A DNA stretch of 64,000 nucleotides from Bog-756 sp963769765. Its GTDB lineage: Bacteria; Actinomycetota; Acidimicrobiia; Acidimicrobiales; RAAP-2. The position numbers and the translations under genes were made by a program. The number at the start of each line of letters is the position of its first letter. Positions within the stretch are counted from its first letter, which is position 1. A model generated the notes under the pieces. It made no database searches and had not been told where the DNA came from. It was given only the letters and a program-made list of their open reading frames with translations. Shown here piece after piece: positions 43,014 through 51,967 of the stretch. The DNA lies in the NCBI GenBank assembly GCA_963769765.1, contig CAVYNA010000004.1:496001-560000 (forward strand), written 5' to 3'.

Positions 43014-43391
43014 GTGAATGTCACCCGAATCCTCCACCACAGCGTCAACGTCGAGGGGCAACTCGACGTGACGACCACCTTCTACGCGGACCTGCTCGGC
43101 ATGTCCGACCTGGTCCGACCCGAGATCCCCGGGGTCGGGGGCCGTTGGTTCGGGGTCGGAGACGCGCAGGTCCACCTCGTCGACGCCCCGGGCGGCGACG
43201 GTCCGATCCGACCGACCGGGCCGCACGTCTGTTTCGGCGTCGAGGACCTCGACGCGGCGATCGCCGAGCTCGAGAAGCAAGGCATTCCCTTCGCGCGGGG
43301 TGCCCAAGGACCTGTCGTCCAGATCTGGATCACCGACCCGGCCGGCAACACTGTCGAGCTCCAGCACGACCCGGTCCCCGACGAGCGGTGA
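43014..43391 (+). CDS. VOC-family (glyoxalase/dioxygenase fold) protein
   Basis: 125-residue single-module VOC protein. Likely metal ligands are His in RILHHSVNV, His in GPHVCFGVEDL and Glu in PAGNTVELQHDP; FYADLLGMSDL is the usual first-module text. Could be an epimerase, lyase or ring-cleaving enzyme. GTG 43014 follows the MocA-type dehydrogenase, so both belong to one unit. Convergent with the amidohydrolase. Confidence 0.85.
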   Translation: MNVTRILHHSVNVEGQLDVTTTFYADLLGMSDLVRPEIPGVGGRWFGVGDAQVHLVDAPGGDGPIRPTGPHVCFGVEDLDAAIAELEKQGIPFARGAQGPVVQIWITDPAGNTVELQHDPVPDER

Positions 43392-43422
43392 GCAGGCTGC
43401 GGGAGCCACAGGTGCCGCTCGA

Positions 43423-43457
43423 CGGCGGGCAGACCGCCGACTGAGCCGGCCGGTCAG
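43423..43457. terminator. possible hairpins between convergent VOC and amidohydrolase genes
   Basis: CGGCGG (43423-43428) can pair with CCGCCG (43434-43439) over a 5-base loop, and CTGAGCCGG (43441-43449) nearly pairs with CCGGTCAG (43450-43457). Both are short and GC-rich. Confidence 0.3.
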
Positions 43458-43477
43458 GCGCCGACGGCCGACGGCGG

Positions 43478-44695
43478 TCAGCGCCAGTCGTCGTGGTCGG
43501 GCAACGGGTGCCGGAAGAGGCGTGCCGCATTGCCACCCGCAATCTTGCGGAGCTCGACGTCCCCGAGGCTCCCCCAGCTGTGCTCGAAGACGGCCTGGGT
43601 GTCCGGCCACGTCGAGTCCGCGTGCGGGTAGTCGCTCTCGACCATGAGGTGATCCACGCCGATCACGTCACGCAACGCGACGATCGAGGGGTCGTCGATC
43701 GTGCAGAACCAGAAGTTGCGGCGGAGCACATCACTCGGCAACAGCTCGGACGGCCACGACGTGGACTCGGTGCCCGACGCGGAGTGGGCGAGCACGTAGT
43801 CCACGCGGTCGAGCAACATCGGCACCCATCCCGCGCCACCCTCCGACAAGGCGATCGCGAGCTGGGGGAAGCGGAGCGGGACGCCCGACCAGAGCCACTC
43901 CCCGGCGGCGATCAGCGCGTTGACCGGAAAGAGGGTCGGCAGCAGCTCGAAGGGCGGCCCCGGTGAGGGGAGCGGTGCCCACGAGGAGGCACCGGTGTGC
44001 AGACAGACGACAGTGCCCGTCTCCTCGCACGCCTCGAAGAGGGGATCCCAGTGCGGTGTGAAGATCGACGGCAGGCCGAGCTGGGCGGGGAACTCGGGGA
44101 AGCTCACCGCCTTGAAGCCGCGGTCGGCATTGGCCCGCACGTCGGCGGCGGCGACCTCGACGTCGGCCAGCCAGGCGAGCTGGAGCGGGATGATGCGCTC
44201 GGGATAGGTGCCGGCCCACACCTCGAGGTGCCAATCATTCCACGCGCGCAACGATGCGAGCCCGAGCTCGGGGTCGTCCGAGCGGATGAAGACGGCGCCG
44301 CAGAAGCCGGCCACCAGCGAGGGGAAGCAAAGCGACGCCCAGACCCCGTTCAGGTCCATGTCGGCGATCCGTGCGTGGATGTCGAAGCAGCCCGGCCGCA
44401 TCTCCTCGAAGCGCGCCGGGTCCATGCTCCAGGACTCCTTCGGGCGGCCCACCACCGCGTTGAGGCCGACGTTTGGATAGCGGCGCCCTTCGTAGAGCCA
44501 CTGCTGGGTGCCGTCCTCGTCGATGACCCGTGGGGCACGTTCGGCGAGCGCCGCGGGCAGGCGATCGACGAACAGGTCGATCGGTTCGATCACGTGATCG
44601 TCCACCGAGATGATCGGCACCCGGATCGCCCGGGGCTCGGGATCCGCCAGCAGCCCCACCTTGCCGTCCGCCCGCGCGACACCCTCGTCGGCCAT
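43478..44695 (-). CDS. amidohydrolase_2-family metal-dependent hydrolase/decarboxylase
   Basis: 405 residues. N-terminal ISVDDHVIEPIDLF is the altered H-x-H/DDH start of this group; GFKAVSFPEFPAQLGL, VCLHTGASS and the C-terminal LMVESDYPHADSTWP with NAARLF are typical. The group (PF04909) contains hydrolases and non-oxidative decarboxylases common in actinobacterial aromatic and lipid catabolism. ATG 44695 is 56 bp from the divergent deacylase start, so shared control is likely. Substrate unknown. Confidence 0.87.
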   Translation of the reverse strand: MADEGVARADGKVGLLADPEPRAIRVPIISVDDHVIEPIDLFVDRLPAALAERAPRVIDEDGTQQWLYEGRRYPNVGLNAVVGRPKESWSMDPARFEEMRPGCFDIHARIADMDLNGVWASLCFPSLVAGFCGAVFIRSDDPELGLASLRAWNDWHLEVWAGTYPERIIPLQLAWLADVEVAAADVRANADRGFKAVSFPEFPAQLGLPSIFTPHWDPLFEACEETGTVVCLHTGASSWAPLPSPGPPFELLPTLFPVNALIAAGEWLWSGVPLRFPQLAIALSEGGAGWVPMLLDRVDYVLAHSASGTESTSWPSELLPSDVLRRNFWFCTIDDPSIVALRDVIGVDHLMVESDYPHADSTWPDTQAVFEHSWGSLGDVELRKIAGGNAARLFRHPLPDHDDWR

Positions 44696-44751
44696 CGGGC
44701 CCGCACGCTAGCATCCGCTCGGACGAACCATCTGGTGAGCGGGGGTTGGAA

Positions 44752-46485
44752 ATGCTCGATCTCGTCATTCGCGGGGGAACCGTCGTGGACGGGACCGGTG
44801 CGCCAGCCCGACGCGGCGACATCGGAGTCAAGGGCGGCCGCATCGTCGCGGTCGGAGTGGTGGACGATCCGGCGGACTCGACCATCGACGCGGACGGGCT
44901 CATGGTCACGCCGGGGTTCGTCGACCTGCACACCCACTACGACGCGCAGCTCTTCTGGGACCCGTCTGCCAGTCCCTCACCGCTCCACGGGGTGACGACG
45001 GTCATCGGCGGCAACTGCGGATTCTCTCTGGCGCCGGCAGGACCGGCGGACGCGCCCTACCTCTCGAGGATGATGGCCAAGGTCGAGGGGATGCCACTCG
45101 CCTCGCTCGAACAGCTCGACTGGTCGTGGGAGTCGTTCGGCGACTGGCTCGGTCGGCTCGACGACGGGATCGGGGTCAATGCCGGATTCCTGGTCGGCCA
45201 CTCCACGCTGCGGCGCGCGGTCATGGGCGACCACGCGGTCGGCGAGGCAGCGTCGGACGCGCAGATCGCTGCGATGGTCGCGTTGGCGGAGCGCAGCTTC
45301 GAGGAGGGTGCCCTCGGGTTCTCGACCTCGAACGCGCACACCCACAGCGACGGCGAAGGCCAGCCGGTACCGTCACGTGCAGCGAGTCGCGCCGAGGTCG
45401 AAGCGCTCTGCGCGTCGCTCGCCGAACATCCGGGCACGACCCTCGAGCTCATCCTGCCCGGCTGCCTCAACGGGTTCAGCGAGGACGAGGTCGACTTGAT
45501 GACGACCCTCTCGCTCCTCGCCAACCGCCCCGCCAACTGGAACGTGCTCGGCGTCTCGGCGCTCAACCCACGGGGCTGCGACCACCAGCTCGAGGCCTCC
45601 ACGACCGCGGCCGAGCGTGGCGCGAAGGTCGTCGCGCTGACCCTGCCGCACACCATGAGCATCCGTCTCTCCCTCGAGCACGGCGCGGTCATCGACGGAC
45701 TGCCCGGGTGGCGCGAGGTCTTCGCGTCGCCGAAATCGGAGCGGATGACGCTCCTTGCGGACCCGGGAGTGCGGAAGCGCCTCGACGAGGGAGCCCACTC
45801 GAAGGAAGCCGGCATCCTCTCGGCACTCGCCAATTGGGGCAATCTCGTGATTGCGGAGACCTTCAGTCCGGAGAACGAGGGGCTCACGGGGCGGACGGTC
45901 GGGGCGGTCGCGGCCGAGCGGGGGACCGAGCCGTTCGACACCCTCTGCGACATCGCGCTCGCCGACCAGCTCCGTACCGGCTTCCGTCCGCCCATTCCCG
46001 AGTCCGAGGCCGACTGGGAGTTGCGCGCCAAGGTCTGGGAGGACCCACGGACGGTGGTCGGCGGGTCCGATGCCGGCGCGCACCTCGACATGATGTGCGG
46101 CGCGATCTACTCGACCTCGATGCTCGGCGACGGCGTGCGCAAGCGCGGGCTCCTCAGCTGGGAGTCGGCGATCCACGAGCTCACCGACGTGCCAGCCCGC
46201 CTCTACGGCCTGCGCGACCGGGGGCGGATCGCCGAGGGATGGTTCGCCGACCTGGTCGTGCTCGACCCCGCCCGCATCGGTCACGGAGCGGAGCACACCC
46301 GCGACGACCTGCCGGGCGGAGCGAGCCGCCTCTACGCGGAAGCAGACGGCATCGAGCACGTCCTGGTGAACGGGACGGCCATCGCCAGCGGAGGCGAGTT
46401 CACCGGCGCGACCCCCGGGGCGGTGCTGCGTTCGGGTACCGACACCGAGACCGTCACGGTGCCGGGAGGCGCCGCGCGGCGCTGA
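44752..46485 (+). CDS. N-acyl-D-amino-acid deacylase/D-aminoacylase-like amidohydrolase
   Basis: 577 residues. DLVIRGGTVVDGTGAPARRG opens the beta-sandwich; VDLHTHYDAQLFWDPSASP gives the metal H-x-H, GVTTVIGGNCGFSLAP follows, and VVGGSDAGAHLDM holds the catalytic Asp. GWFADLVVLDPARI closes the composite domain. Family members cleave N-acyl-D-amino acids, dihydropyrimidine-like or related amides. ATG 44752 has a GGGGG run about 7 bp upstream; TTG 44746 is less likely. Ends exactly at the stop of the convergent SRPBCC gene. Confidence 0.9.
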   Translation: MLDLVIRGGTVVDGTGAPARRGDIGVKGGRIVAVGVVDDPADSTIDADGLMVTPGFVDLHTHYDAQLFWDPSASPSPLHGVTTVIGGNCGFSLAPAGPADAPYLSRMMAKVEGMPLASLEQLDWSWESFGDWLGRLDDGIGVNAGFLVGHSTLRRAVMGDHAVGEAASDAQIAAMVALAERSFEEGALGFSTSNAHTHSDGEGQPVPSRAASRAEVEALCASLAEHPGTTLELILPGCLNGFSEDEVDLMTTLSLLANRPANWNVLGVSALNPRGCDHQLEASTTAAERGAKVVALTLPHTMSIRLSLEHGAVIDGLPGWREVFASPKSERMTLLADPGVRKRLDEGAHSKEAGILSALANWGNLVIAETFSPENEGLTGRTVGAVAAERGTEPFDTLCDIALADQLRTGFRPPIPESEADWELRAKVWEDPRTVVGGSDAGAHLDMMCGAIYSTSMLGDGVRKRGLLSWESAIHELTDVPARLYGLRDRGRIAEGWFADLVVLDPARIGHGAEHTRDDLPGGASRLYAEADGIEHVLVNGTAIASGGEFTGATPGAVLRSGTDTETVTVPGGAARR

Positions 46486-46965
46486 TCAGGCGGAGACGCC
46501 CCCGGCACGCCGCCGAACGGTCCGGTCGAGGATCCCGAGCGTCGCGCGCAGTGCCCCTTCGGAGATGACCGGGAAGATGTTCGCCTCACGCCACTCGGGG
46601 CTGATCTCCGACCAGTCGTAGTACGAGGTCGCCAGCGTGCCGCCTTCGGTCGGCTCCAACGTGTAGCCGTAGACGTGCCCGATGTTGGCCTGGCCGAGGA
46701 TCGTCCAGGCGATCTCGCGGTCGGGTTCGAAGGCGACGATGTTCACCGTCACGTCGTAGCGGCCCAGCGGGTAGTCGTTGAGGGCCTCACGGTCCATGTG
46801 CACGACGAAGGTATCGCCGACGGCGGCGACCGGGTCGCCGGTGGCGTCCATCAGCATCCCCGAACTGTCGATGGACACGTGCCCCTGCGGATCGCAGAGG
46901 ACAGCGAAGACCGCCGCCGGGTCCGCCGAGATCTTCCGCTGCACCTCGATGCGCTCGTCGCTCAC
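46486..46965 (-). CDS. SRPBCC (START/polyketide-cyclase-like) family protein
   Basis: 159 residues: RIEVQRKISADPAAVFAVL is the usual first strand and helix, AFEPDREIAWTILGQ and YTLEPTEGGTLATSYYDWS the central strands, and a long C-terminal helix. These proteins hold hydrophobic ligands; some are cyclases or lipid carriers. GTG 46965 overlaps the GT87 gene's stop (GTGA), so it is co-translated with that membrane glycosyltransferase. Ligand unknown. Confidence 0.85.
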   Translation of the reverse strand: MSDERIEVQRKISADPAAVFAVLCDPQGHVSIDSSGMLMDATGDPVAAVGDTFVVHMDREALNDYPLGRYDVTVNIVAFEPDREIAWTILGQANIGHVYGYTLEPTEGGTLATSYYDWSEISPEWREANIFPVISEGALRATLGILDRTVRRRAGGVSA

Positions 46966-48296
46966 CGGCACAGTCTGGCACCGGGAGGTTGGGGGTGCAG
47001 CCGCAGCCGAACTCGCCGAGCCCTCGCCGACCGCGTCGTCAACATGAGCGCCACCCCGAGCTCGAAGACCACCACGGCGATGAAGTAGGAGCTCCCCGCC
47101 GACCACTGCCACCAGGTTTCGGACAACTCGAGGCGTGGGGTGTCCGATACCCACCAGATCGGTGCGACCCAGAAGAGGAGTGCAAGCGCCGTCGCCCAGA
47201 TCCGCCCGCCGCGGGGCCGATCCCGTGCTGCCGCAAGCCAGACGGCGACCGGGACCACCCACACCAGGTGGTGCGCCCACGTGATGGGAGAGACCAGCAA
47301 GCCGGTCGTCGCACAGACGAGCACTCCGAGCAGGTTCGACGAGCTCCGGAACGCCCATGCCGCAAGGGCGAGCCCCAACGCCGCCACGACCACACCGAGC
47401 ACGGCGACGATCAGCGTCGACGCCACCTCGTGGTCGGCCCGGTCGATCACCGCCCGCAGGCTCTGGTTGCTCACGTAGTAGGCCCCGCCGACCCGCGCCG
47501 CATCGAAGACGTCCTTCGTCCAGTAGGTCCACGAACCCGTCGGGTTCACCGCGACCATCGCGGCGGTGCAGACGGCGAAGGTGCCGAGGACGACGCAAGC
47601 CGCCCTGATCTGGCGGGTGATGAAGAGGTACGGGATGAAGATCAGGGGCGTGAGCTTGACGGCCGCCACGACTCCGAGGACGAGCCCCCGCGGCGCCGTG
47701 CGACCGGCAAACTTGAAGTCGACCGTGAGATCACCGAGCACCGCGGCGGCGATCAGCACGTTGACCTGCCCGAGCGCGAACGTCAGCCCGACGGGCTCCA
47801 ACCACAGTGCGGGAGCCATCCAGACGAGCGACCAGGCGAGGAGGCTCCGACGACCGAGCCCGGGCACCGCCGCATGGATCGACAGGCAGATCAGCGCACC
47901 GAGTGCGATCGCGCTCGCGATGCCCACGACGACCTGGGCGATCGACGTCGGGAGGAGCGTGAGCGGAGCGAAGACCAACGCCGCAAACGGTGGGTAGGTG
48001 AAGGAAAGGCGGGGTGAAGCGAGGAGCACCTGATAGAGCGATCCATCGAAGGCGTGGTGGCCGCCCATCAGGTAGACCGCCATGTCCACCTGCCCGTGGT
48101 GCCAGGCGAACAGCACCGCATCGAGCCCGACCAACCCGAGCGACGCCGCACCGACGACCCAGATCGCCCACGGCCCTCGATCTGTCGGCCGCAGCCGGCG
48201 CTCCCCCGCCGGGCCGGACACGTCATCCGGTCGCGCAGGCGTGTCACTCGCCACCGGGGCGGACTGCACGACGCTTCCATCCCCGACGGCCGTCAT
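46962..48296 (-). CDS. GT87-family membrane mannosyltransferase-like protein
   Basis: 444 residues with about ten hydrophobic segments. DMAVYLMGGHHAFDGSLYQ, then FTYPPFAALVFAPL, matches the start of GT87 (DUF2029) polyprenyl-phosphate-mannose-dependent transferases such as PimE. QSLRAVIDR and SPITWAHHLVW are further family landmarks. GAAGGAG lies 7 bp before ATG 48296; the frame is open for 22 more codons upstream. Would transfer a mannose or related sugar to an envelope lipid or glycan on the outer face. Acceptor unknown. Confidence 0.9.
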   Translation of the reverse strand: MTAVGDGSVVQSAPVASDTPARPDDVSGPAGERRLRPTDRGPWAIWVVGAASLGLVGLDAVLFAWHHGQVDMAVYLMGGHHAFDGSLYQVLLASPRLSFTYPPFAALVFAPLTLLPTSIAQVVVGIASAIALGALICLSIHAAVPGLGRRSLLAWSLVWMAPALWLEPVGLTFALGQVNVLIAAAVLGDLTVDFKFAGRTAPRGLVLGVVAAVKLTPLIFIPYLFITRQIRAACVVLGTFAVCTAAMVAVNPTGSWTYWTKDVFDAARVGGAYYVSNQSLRAVIDRADHEVASTLIVAVLGVVVAALGLALAAWAFRSSSNLLGVLVCATTGLLVSPITWAHHLVWVVPVAVWLAAARDRPRGGRIWATALALLFWVAPIWWVSDTPRLELSETWWQWSAGSSYFIAVVVFELGVALMLTTRSARARRVRLRLHPQPPGARLCR

Positions 48297-48536
48297 CCCG
48301 AGGCTCCTTCGTGCTCGGCCCACCAGCGTAGGCACGAGGTCCCCAGGCGCAGGTGAGCGCACCAGGCGGTGCGACCAGTTGCGGGTCGTACGAGCTCATG
48401 GCGCCCATGTGCGCCTCACGACGGTCGGCCGGCGGCACCGGAACGGCCGGGGTGGACGCACGACGCATGACGCGCCAGAGTGTGCACCCGGGTCGACAGA
48501 TCGTCAGCCCGAACCAGTGGGGGTGGGAACAACCAG

Positions 48537-49157
48537 ATGGCGCTCAAAGTCGTCGGGGCGGGTGTCGGACGTACAGGCACCCATTCGTTGAAGATCGCGC
48601 TCGAGCAGCTGTTGGACGGACCTTGCCATCACATGGTCGAAATCCTCGGGCAGCCGGAGGAGGCGACGGTGTGGATCGATGCGATCGGAGGGCGCCCGGT
48701 CGACTGGTCGACCATGCCCCCCGGCTACGTCTCTCTGGTCGACTGGCCCGGCTGCTCGTTCTGGCCCGAGCTGTCTGCCGCCAATCCCGATGCGCTCGTG
48801 CTGCTCTCCGTCCGGGATGCCGAGGAGTGGTATCGAAGTGCCTCGAACACGATCTTCCTCTCGTTCGACAAGGTGCCACCCGAGCTGCTGCCATGGATGG
48901 ATCAGATGCTGGTCCTCCTCCGCGACCGCTTCAGCGACCGCCTCGACGACCCGACGGCGATGATGGACGCGTACGAGCGCCACAATGCCGCGGTCCGAGC
49001 GGCAATACCGCCGGCCAGACTCCTCGAATGGAGCCCTGGCGACGGGTGGGATCCGATCTGTTCGCGACTCGGTCTCGACGTCCCGGACGAGCCGTTTCCG
49101 GTGACCAACACGACCGACGAGTTCAGGGCCATGATGGAGATGGCACCGCTCACCTAG
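48537..49157 (+). CDS. sulfotransferase-like P-loop protein
   Basis: 206 residues resembling the small sulfotransferase family found widely in actinobacteria and fungi. The 5'-phosphosulfate loop is VVGAGVGRTGTHSLKIAL (residues 5-22), and DALVLLSVRDAEEWYRSASN is the typical 3'-phosphate-binding Arg/Ser region; WSPGDGWDPICSRLGL and FPVTNTTDEF close the fold. It would transfer sulfate from PAPS to a hydroxyl. ATG 48537 is set by the P-loop. The upstream frame is poor. Divergent from GT87 by 240 bp; a sulfated glycolipid is a possible link. Confidence 0.85.
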   Translation: MALKVVGAGVGRTGTHSLKIALEQLLDGPCHHMVEILGQPEEATVWIDAIGGRPVDWSTMPPGYVSLVDWPGCSFWPELSAANPDALVLLSVRDAEEWYRSASNTIFLSFDKVPPELLPWMDQMLVLLRDRFSDRLDDPTAMMDAYERHNAAVRAAIPPARLLEWSPGDGWDPICSRLGLDVPDEPFPVTNTTDEFRAMMEMAPLT

Positions 49158-49396
49158 GAGGCTCGGCTCGGAAGGACCACCGGCCGCGTCCGAGTTCCGC
49201 ATCGCAGGCAGTCACGTGAGCCGCCCGGTTCCAGCCCCTCTGCACGGGCCACGGCCACACGTGCGACCGGTCGCCGCCATCTCACCAGCGTGTCGCGGCC
49301 GAGCCGGCTGTGCAGGGAGCCAATTGACCCGGCATGGGAGAATGCGGTGTGGTCGTCCGAAAGCGGACGCCTTCCCACGGGGGTTTCCTCGTCTCG
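49158..49396. other. intergenic region with a small hairpin
   Basis: About 240 bp between the convergent sulfotransferase and ketopantoate-reductase-like genes. CGTCCG (49354-49359) and CGGACG (49364-49369) form a 6-bp stem with an AAAG loop, a possible terminator for the minus-strand gene. No convincing coding sequence is seen. Confidence 0.35.
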
Positions 49397-50320
49397 TCAT
49401 CCGAACAGAGACTCCCGTCGGCGCAGGATCGCGCACAGCGTCTCGTTGTACGGAGCCGACTGGCCCAGCGCGCGGCTCATCTCGACGACCTGACCGTTGA
49501 TGACGTCGACCTCCGAACGCCGACGGGCGAGGTGGTCGAGACGCATCGACGGGCTGGCGTCCGGGATCGTGGCCGCGAACTCGGTCACGTATCGCAGGGG
49601 GTCTTCGAACTCGAACCGGACGCCTCTGGACAGCCCGACCCGGTAGGCCTCCATGGCGCAACCGAGCGCCACCGCCCACGACTCGGGGTCGGCCATGAGC
49701 TCGCCCACGGTCACGTCGAAGACCGCGCACGGGGCGCTGAGGGTGACGTTGCAGAGGAACTTCTCCCAGATCATCAGGGTCACGTCGGCGAAGGCCTTCA
49801 CCTCGAAGCCGGCCTCGCGCCACAGCTGCTCGATACCGAGCACCCGCTCGGACAGGCCGCCTTGCATCTCGCCGATCCGTATCAGGCGCATCCCTTCGTG
49901 GTGCACGCGACCTGGCTCGCGAATTGCCGACCCGAAACCTTCTGCGATGCCGAGCAGGATCTGCTGGGCTGGCACGTGGCGTGCCACCCGCTCGCCGGAC
50001 CCGAGTCCGTTCTGGAAAGCCATCACCACGGAGTCCGCTCGCAGCAGCGGGGCGATCCTGGCGGCCACATCCTCGACGTGCTGCGCTTTCGTCGCGATCA
50101 CCCAGATGTCGCAGGCGCCGGCCTCTTCCGGCGTGCGGCCGGTGTGCAGGCCGTCGACGACATAGTTGCCACTGGCACCGGAGACGCTCAGTCCCGACCT
50201 GGCGATGGCCTCGACGTGCTCTCGTCGGGTGTCGATCGCCCACACCTCGTGCCCGGCCTTGCCGAGGATCCCGGCGTAGACGGACCCCATCGCCCCCGTT
50301 CCGACGATCGCGATCTTCAC
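49397..50320 (-). CDS. ketopantoate reductase (ApbA/PanE)-family oxidoreductase
   Basis: 307 residues. N-terminal NADP fold KIAIVGTGAMGSVYAGILGK, IWVIATKAQHVED, VMAFQNGLGSGE, and the catalytic Lys with Asn in LMIWEKFLCNVTLSAPCA. The C-domain has a RRSEVDVINGQVVEMSRALG helix. ApbA/PanE homologues reduce 2-dehydropantoate, but paralogues in catabolic operons reduce or oxidise other 3-hydroxy acids. It is downstream of a TetR regulator and a crotonase on the same strand (30 bp gap), so a catabolic role is more likely than pantothenate synthesis. Confidence 0.88.
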   Translation of the reverse strand: MKIAIVGTGAMGSVYAGILGKAGHEVWAIDTRREHVEAIARSGLSVSGASGNYVVDGLHTGRTPEEAGACDIWVIATKAQHVEDVAARIAPLLRADSVVMAFQNGLGSGERVARHVPAQQILLGIAEGFGSAIREPGRVHHEGMRLIRIGEMQGGLSERVLGIEQLWREAGFEVKAFADVTLMIWEKFLCNVTLSAPCAVFDVTVGELMADPESWAVALGCAMEAYRVGLSRGVRFEFEDPLRYVTEFAATIPDASPSMRLDHLARRRSEVDVINGQVVEMSRALGQSAPYNETLCAILRRRESLFG

Positions 50321-50350
50321 AACGCTCTCCGAACTGGGTGTCGGTCGAGT

Positions 50351-51124
50351 TCACTCATCTGGAAGGACCCAGACCGGCGACCGCTTCTCCATGAATGCCC
50401 GCATGCCCTCACGCGGTTCCTCCGAGTGCTCGAGCGCCCAGAACATCGTCTGGTAGTCGATGATCCCATAGCGCTCGTTGAGCATGCGCTTGACCTGCGC
50501 CCGGGCAATCGGCGCGGTCCGCAGTACCTGACGCGCCGCCTCCTTGGCCGCGTCGTGCAGCTCGTCGTGGGGGACGACCCGCGACAGCAGTCCCATCTGG
50601 AGCGCCTCGGTGGCATCGAAGGAGCGGGCTGAGAGCAGGAGGTCTCTGGCCATCGCCACGCCGACGTGGGCCGGCAGGGCCGCCGCGTAGGTCGCGTCGG
50701 GTATCCCCCTCAGCAGCTCCGGCACACGGAACGTGGCGCGGTCGCTCGCAACCGCGATGTCGGCCATCATGGCGACCAGGAGGCCGCCGGCCTGGCAGAT
50801 GCCGTTGACCGCGGCGACGACTGGCGCCTGGCTGTCGCGGATCGCGAGGAACGGGAGGACGTCGGTGCCGATCGCGTCGGGGGTCGACTCCCCTTCTTCA
50901 CGTCGACCGCCGAGGTCTCCCCCCGGCGCGAATACGTCGCCGACGCCGGTGATGATCAGGGCGGCGAGCTCGGGATCGGCGTTGACGAGACTGACGGCTC
51001 GCTTGAGCCCGTAGTACATCGCGGGGGTGAACGCATTCCTGGCCGATGGACGGTCGATCACGCACCAAGCGATCCGGCCCTGACGCTCGAGGCGCAGATT
51101 CGGCGTTCCCAGGTCGTCACTCAC
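50351..51124 (-). CDS. enoyl-CoA hydratase/isomerase (crotonase family)
   Basis: 257 residues. Oxyanion-hole segments are GVGDVFAPGGDLGG and GICQAGGLLVAMMADIAVA; FRVPELLRGIPDA and EALQMGLLSRVVP are usual further marks. The C-terminus REGMRAFMEKRSPVW is typical. GTG 51124 start. Lies between a TetR gene (73 bp upstream) and the ApbA/PanE homologue (30 bp downstream), forming one leftward operon. Hydration or isomerisation of an enoyl-CoA is expected. Confidence 0.9.
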   Translation of the reverse strand: MSDDLGTPNLRLERQGRIAWCVIDRPSARNAFTPAMYYGLKRAVSLVNADPELAALIITGVGDVFAPGGDLGGRREEGESTPDAIGTDVLPFLAIRDSQAPVVAAVNGICQAGGLLVAMMADIAVASDRATFRVPELLRGIPDATYAAALPAHVGVAMARDLLLSARSFDATEALQMGLLSRVVPHDELHDAAKEAARQVLRTAPIARAQVKRMLNERYGIIDYQTMFWALEHSEEPREGMRAFMEKRSPVWVLPDE

Positions 51125-51197
51125 GCGAACTCCTCAGCAAGGACGATCTCTCTGGCCCTGTCGGACCTGGTCGTTGTCATGTCCCTCCGGCTCGGCG

Positions 51198-51788
51198 TCA
51201 GGTCCTGAGGTCGAGAAGGTGGCGCGTGTAGTCGAGCATCTCGGCCCGGAGGGTTGCATCCTCCATGCCCGACACGAGGGGATGCGTCACCGCCCCACCG
51301 ATCGCGGAGGCGATCATCGCAACCTGCACTCGCGCCCGTACATCGATCTCTTCTCCGAGCAGCACGCGGAAGAGACGTTGCATGAACAGCTGGAACGGTT
51401 CACGGTCTGCGAGGAGCCGGACGATGACCGGATCATGCTGGAGGGTGCTGACCATGCGGCGGCGTTCGACAGCGAGGTGGATGACCTGGGTCAGCAGAGT
51501 CTCGACTGCAGCTGGGCCGTCGTCGCTCACCTCAGCAGCGTCCAGAGCCTCCTCGAGCCTTCCCAGCTCGATCTCGACGGCGCCGACGACGATCGCTTCC
51601 TTCGACCTGAACTGGTGGTAGACGGCGGCCTTCGTCACTCCGATGTGGTCGGCGATCATCTGCAGTGATGTTCCGTTCACGCCATGCTCCGCGAACAGGT
51701 CGAGCGCCGCCAGGAGCACGCGCACCTGTGCGTCGCTGTACATGGCGGACCGCAACTCCCTGGCGCCCATGGCCTTCGTTGAGGACAC
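51198..51788 (-). CDS. TetR-family transcriptional regulator
   Basis: 196 residues. HTH: TSLQMIADHIGVTKAAVYHQ then FRSKEAI, preceded by VLLAALDLFAEHGVNG. GTG 51788 was chosen; an ATG 6 codons later is possible. The palindrome at 51822-51835 lies 33 bp upstream, between this gene and the divergent gene at 51968, so it probably represses both directions. Ligand likely an acyl-CoA or the substrate of the locus. Confidence 0.92.
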   Translation of the reverse strand: MSSTKAMGARELRSAMYSDAQVRVLLAALDLFAEHGVNGTSLQMIADHIGVTKAAVYHQFRSKEAIVVGAVEIELGRLEEALDAAEVSDDGPAAVETLLTQVIHLAVERRRMVSTLQHDPVIVRLLADREPFQLFMQRLFRVLLGEEIDVRARVQVAMIASAIGGAVTHPLVSGMEDATLRAEMLDYTRHLLDLRT

Positions 51789-51810
51789 GCTCCGACGCTA
51801 CTCGCGCCAC

Positions 51811-51839
51811 TTGGCAGTCACTAGCCGATCGGCTACCCT
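51811..51839. promoter_or_regulatory. divergent promoter with TetR-type palindrome
   Basis: The perfect 14-bp palindrome TAGCCGATCGGCTA (51822-51835) sits between TTGGCA (51811-51816) and TACCCT (51834-51839), 17 bp apart, a plausible rightward promoter for the gene at 51968. A bound repressor would block it and the leftward TetR operon as well. Confidence 0.65.
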
Positions 51840-51967
51840 TGGCCCGGCCGAGCGGCTCTGGGTCGCCGGGCCGCAATGGCCAGCGTGACGAGGCTCGTGC
51901 TGCACTGCCTGAGACCTGCAATTCGATGACCGGGTGCCTGCACGTGGCAGGCGAAGGGAGGACCACG

